This document shows positions 5,437 to 7,094 of a DNA stretch of 7,094 nucleotides, one piece after another (positions within the stretch are counted from its first letter, which is position 1; each line of letters begins with the position of its first letter). Below the pieces are notes generated by a model. The model was not told the origin of the DNA and did not search any database. It saw nothing but the letters and a program-made list of their open reading frames with translations. The translations under genes were made by a program, and so were the position numbers. This DNA is from an uncultured Erysipelotrichaceae bacterium (GTDB taxonomy: Bacteria > Bacillota_I > Bacilli_A > RFN20 > CAG-826), in NCBI GenBank assembly GCA_900321535.1, contig ONWJ01000121.1, positions 1 to 7,094 of the forward strand. The letters run 5' to 3'.

Positions 5437-7094
5437 ATGAGAAAAGAATTAGAGCCATTATTAACGCCCTGGAAAATCGGCAATGTCGAAATCAAAAACC
5501 GCATTGTTTTGACATCCATGGGTGGCACAAACCTTTTGGGATGGATGGAAGTGAACCATTTCGATAAAGATGGGGCGAAGTTCATCTTGGAAGTCGCTAA
5601 AAACAACTGCGGCCTTGTCCTTCCTGGCTGCCAGCCTGTTTATAACCCCATGTTCGGACAATGGCTTTTCCGCAAGAAAAAGATGTTCGAAGACTTGAAG
5701 AAATGGATGCCTGAGTTCCATAAAACCGGAGCGAAGTTGTTCATCCAATTGACCGCAGGATTCGGACGTAGTTTCACCGTCTCCAGCATGATGGAAAAGC
5801 TTTATAACAATAAAGTTTTGAACGTTTTGTCTAGACCGGTCATGAACCTCTCCAAGATCACGGCCGCGCCTTCCCCATCACCAAACCGTTGGTCTGATCG
5901 TTTGCCATCTCGTGAGATGACCAAGGAAGAGATTGAAGAATTCATCCAAGCCTTTGCTAAAAGCGCGAAGCTCTGCCAAGAAGCAGGCGTTGACGGCGTG
6001 GAAGTCCATGCAGTTCACGAAGGCTATCTCTTAGACCAATTCACCTTGAAGTATGTCAATAAACGCACCGATGAATACGGCGGCAGTTTAGAGAACCGTT
6101 ATCGCTTCGCGATTGAGATCGTCAAAGCGATTAAGAAAGAATGCGGAGACGATTTCCCTGTTTCTCTCCGTTATTCCGTCGTCAGTAAGACAAAAGGCTT
6201 CCGTCAAGGCGCCCTTCCCGGTGAAGAATATGAGGAGGCTGGACGTGATTTAGAAGAATCCATTAAAGCTGCGAAGTTATTGCAAGATGCAGGATACGAT
6301 ATGCTCAACTGCGATAACGGAACCTATGATGCCTGGTATTGGGCCCATCCGCCGATTTATATGCCAGAGAACTGCAACTTGTCCTTAGTGGAAGCACTCA
6401 AGCCTCATGTTGATATTCCAGTTGTGTCAGCTGGCAGAATGACATTAGAAGCCGGGGCAAAAAGCGTCAAAGAAGGAAAGATCGATGGCGTTGGTTTTGC
6501 TCGTCAATTCCTCGCCGATCCAGAATGGTTCACCAAGGTATTGAATGACCAGGAGCAAGATATCAGGCCATGTATTCTTTGCCATAACGGTTGCTTCAAT
6601 ATGTGCCACTACAAAGGCGTTCCAAACGACCAAGATCTCAGCGACTCTCTCCACCTTGCCCGCTGCGCAGTCAACGCGGAAATGATGCAATGGAAGAAGC
6701 ATCACATCGTAAAGACGAATGCTCCAAAGACCGTTCACATCGTCGGTGGCGGCATCGGTGGCATGGAAGTGGCCAGAGTTTTGAAGCTTCGTGGTCATAA
6801 GCCAGTCATCTATGAAAGAAGCGATAAACTCGGTGGCACATTCATCCCTGCCAGCTCTGAATCCTATAAAGGCAAACTCAGAGATTTGCTCGCTTGGTAC
6901 CGCCGCCAGATGGAATTGCTCGGCGTCGAAGTGAAATATAACACCGAAGTCAAAGGGCTTGAGATGTTTAACGGCGAGCCAGTGGTTATCGCAACCGGAA
7001 GCAAGCCACGTATTCTCAACGTTCCAGGCAAAGAGAAGATGATCGAAGCCTGCGATTACTTAAATGGTGCGCCAGTTGGTGAAACCGTTGCCGT
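5437..7094 (+). CDS. FMN/4Fe-4S/FAD enoate reductase-like oxidoreductase (partial)
   Basis: Open from ATG 5437 to the window edge (552 codons); the C-terminus is missing. It belongs to the old-yellow-enzyme group with an N-terminal FMN barrel, a 4Fe-4S site and a C-terminal FAD/NAD(P) module (2,4-dienoyl-CoA reductase, enoate reductase, BaiCD/BaiH relatives). These enzymes pass electrons from NAD(P)H through FAD, the cluster and FMN to an activated C=C bond. Barrel residues about 9-370 include VEVHAVHEGYLLDQF (188-202, with H191, H194 and Tyr197 at the catalytic tyrosine place of the dienoyl-CoA reductases), RTDEYGGSLENRYRF, YDAWYWAHPP, and the FMN-phosphate segments SAGRM and FARQFLADPEW. 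Cluster cysteines are C379, C382, C386 and probably C410. The Rossmann motif is GGGIGGMEVA (437-446) with YERSDKLGG. GGAG lies seven bases before the ATG. The gene starts two bases after the AcnX small-subunit stop, so a shared pathway is likely. The exact substrate is unknown. Confidence 0.92.
   Translation, partial: MRKELEPLLTPWKIGNVEIKNRIVLTSMGGTNLLGWMEVNHFDKDGAKFILEVAKNNCGLVLPGCQPVYNPMFGQWLFRKKKMFEDLKKWMPEFHKTGAKLFIQLTAGFGRSFTVSSMMEKLYNNKVLNVLSRPVMNLSKITAAPSPSPNRWSDRLPSREMTKEEIEEFIQAFAKSAKLCQEAGVDGVEVHAVHEGYLLDQFTLKYVNKRTDEYGGSLENRYRFAIEIVKAIKKECGDDFPVSLRYSVVSKTKGFRQGALPGEEYEEAGRDLEESIKAAKLLQDAGYDMLNCDNGTYDAWYWAHPPIYMPENCNLSLVEALKPHVDIPVVSAGRMTLEAGAKSVKEGKIDGVGFARQFLADPEWFTKVLNDQEQDIRPCILCHNGCFNMCHYKGVPNDQDLSDSLHLARCAVNAEMMQWKKHHIVKTNAPKTVHIVGGGIGGMEVARVLKLRGHKPVIYERSDKLGGTFIPASSESYKGKLRDLLAWYRRQMELLGVEVKYNTEVKGLEMFNGEPVVIATGSKPRILNVPGKEKMIEACDYLNGAPVGETVA

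Noticed and set aside
6445..6800. Minus- and plus-strand open frames of 117 and 69 codons inside the flavoenzyme gene
   Set aside because: They overlap the continuous frame with cluster cysteines and the Rossmann motif; no independent coding evidence.

Overview
The window reads as a chromosomal segment of an anaerobic bacterium of moderate-to-low GC (roughly mid-40s percent from a few lines counted by eye), most likely a Bacillota lineage of clostridial or Erysipelotrichia type. This placement is an inference from protein style, purine-rich Shine-Dalgarno sequences and gene content. It is not a phylogenetic result. No RNA gene, transposase, integrase or CRISPR array is visible.

Left half (1-3530, all minus strand). 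Reading in the direction of transcription there are three genes. The first is a 359-aa fusion of a P-loop kinase/ATPase domain with a GNAT acetyltransferase domain (2451-3530). Next is a PLP-dependent L-threonine aldolase-type enzyme (1377-2405). Last is a cytosolic PAS-GGDEF diguanylate cyclase with a degenerate receiver-like N-terminus (79-1314). A strong intrinsic terminator with a GCAA tetraloop (52-78) closes this block four bases after the cyclase stop codon. The gaps of 45 and 62 bases would allow read-through. However, the cyclase has its own palindrome upstream and no Shine-Dalgarno sequence, so it may have its own promoter.

Middle (3531-3693). This 163-bp divergent intergenic region separates the two blocks. 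It carries a 7-3-7 inverted repeat just upstream of the right-hand operon. Its arms match those of a 14-bp palindrome in front of the diguanylate cyclase gene, suggesting one regulator for both.

Right half (3694-7094, plus strand). This is a very tight operon with gaps of 1 and 2 bases. It contains the large (431 aa) and small (147 aa) subunits of an aconitase-X-type hydro-lyase. They are followed by a large flavin/iron-sulfur oxidoreductase of the old-yellow-enzyme/2,4-dienoyl-CoA reductase/enoate reductase group, which is cut by the window edge after 552 codons. The simplest joint reading is a two-step pathway: AcnX removes water from a hydroxy acid to create a C=C (or C=N) bond, and the flavoenzyme reduces that bond with NAD(P)H. 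The substrate cannot be read from the sequence. Both AcnX subunits depart from the motifs I associate with characterised AcnX enzymes, and the flavoenzyme has an unusually spaced fourth cluster cysteine. This operon is the best candidate in the window for an undescribed pathway.
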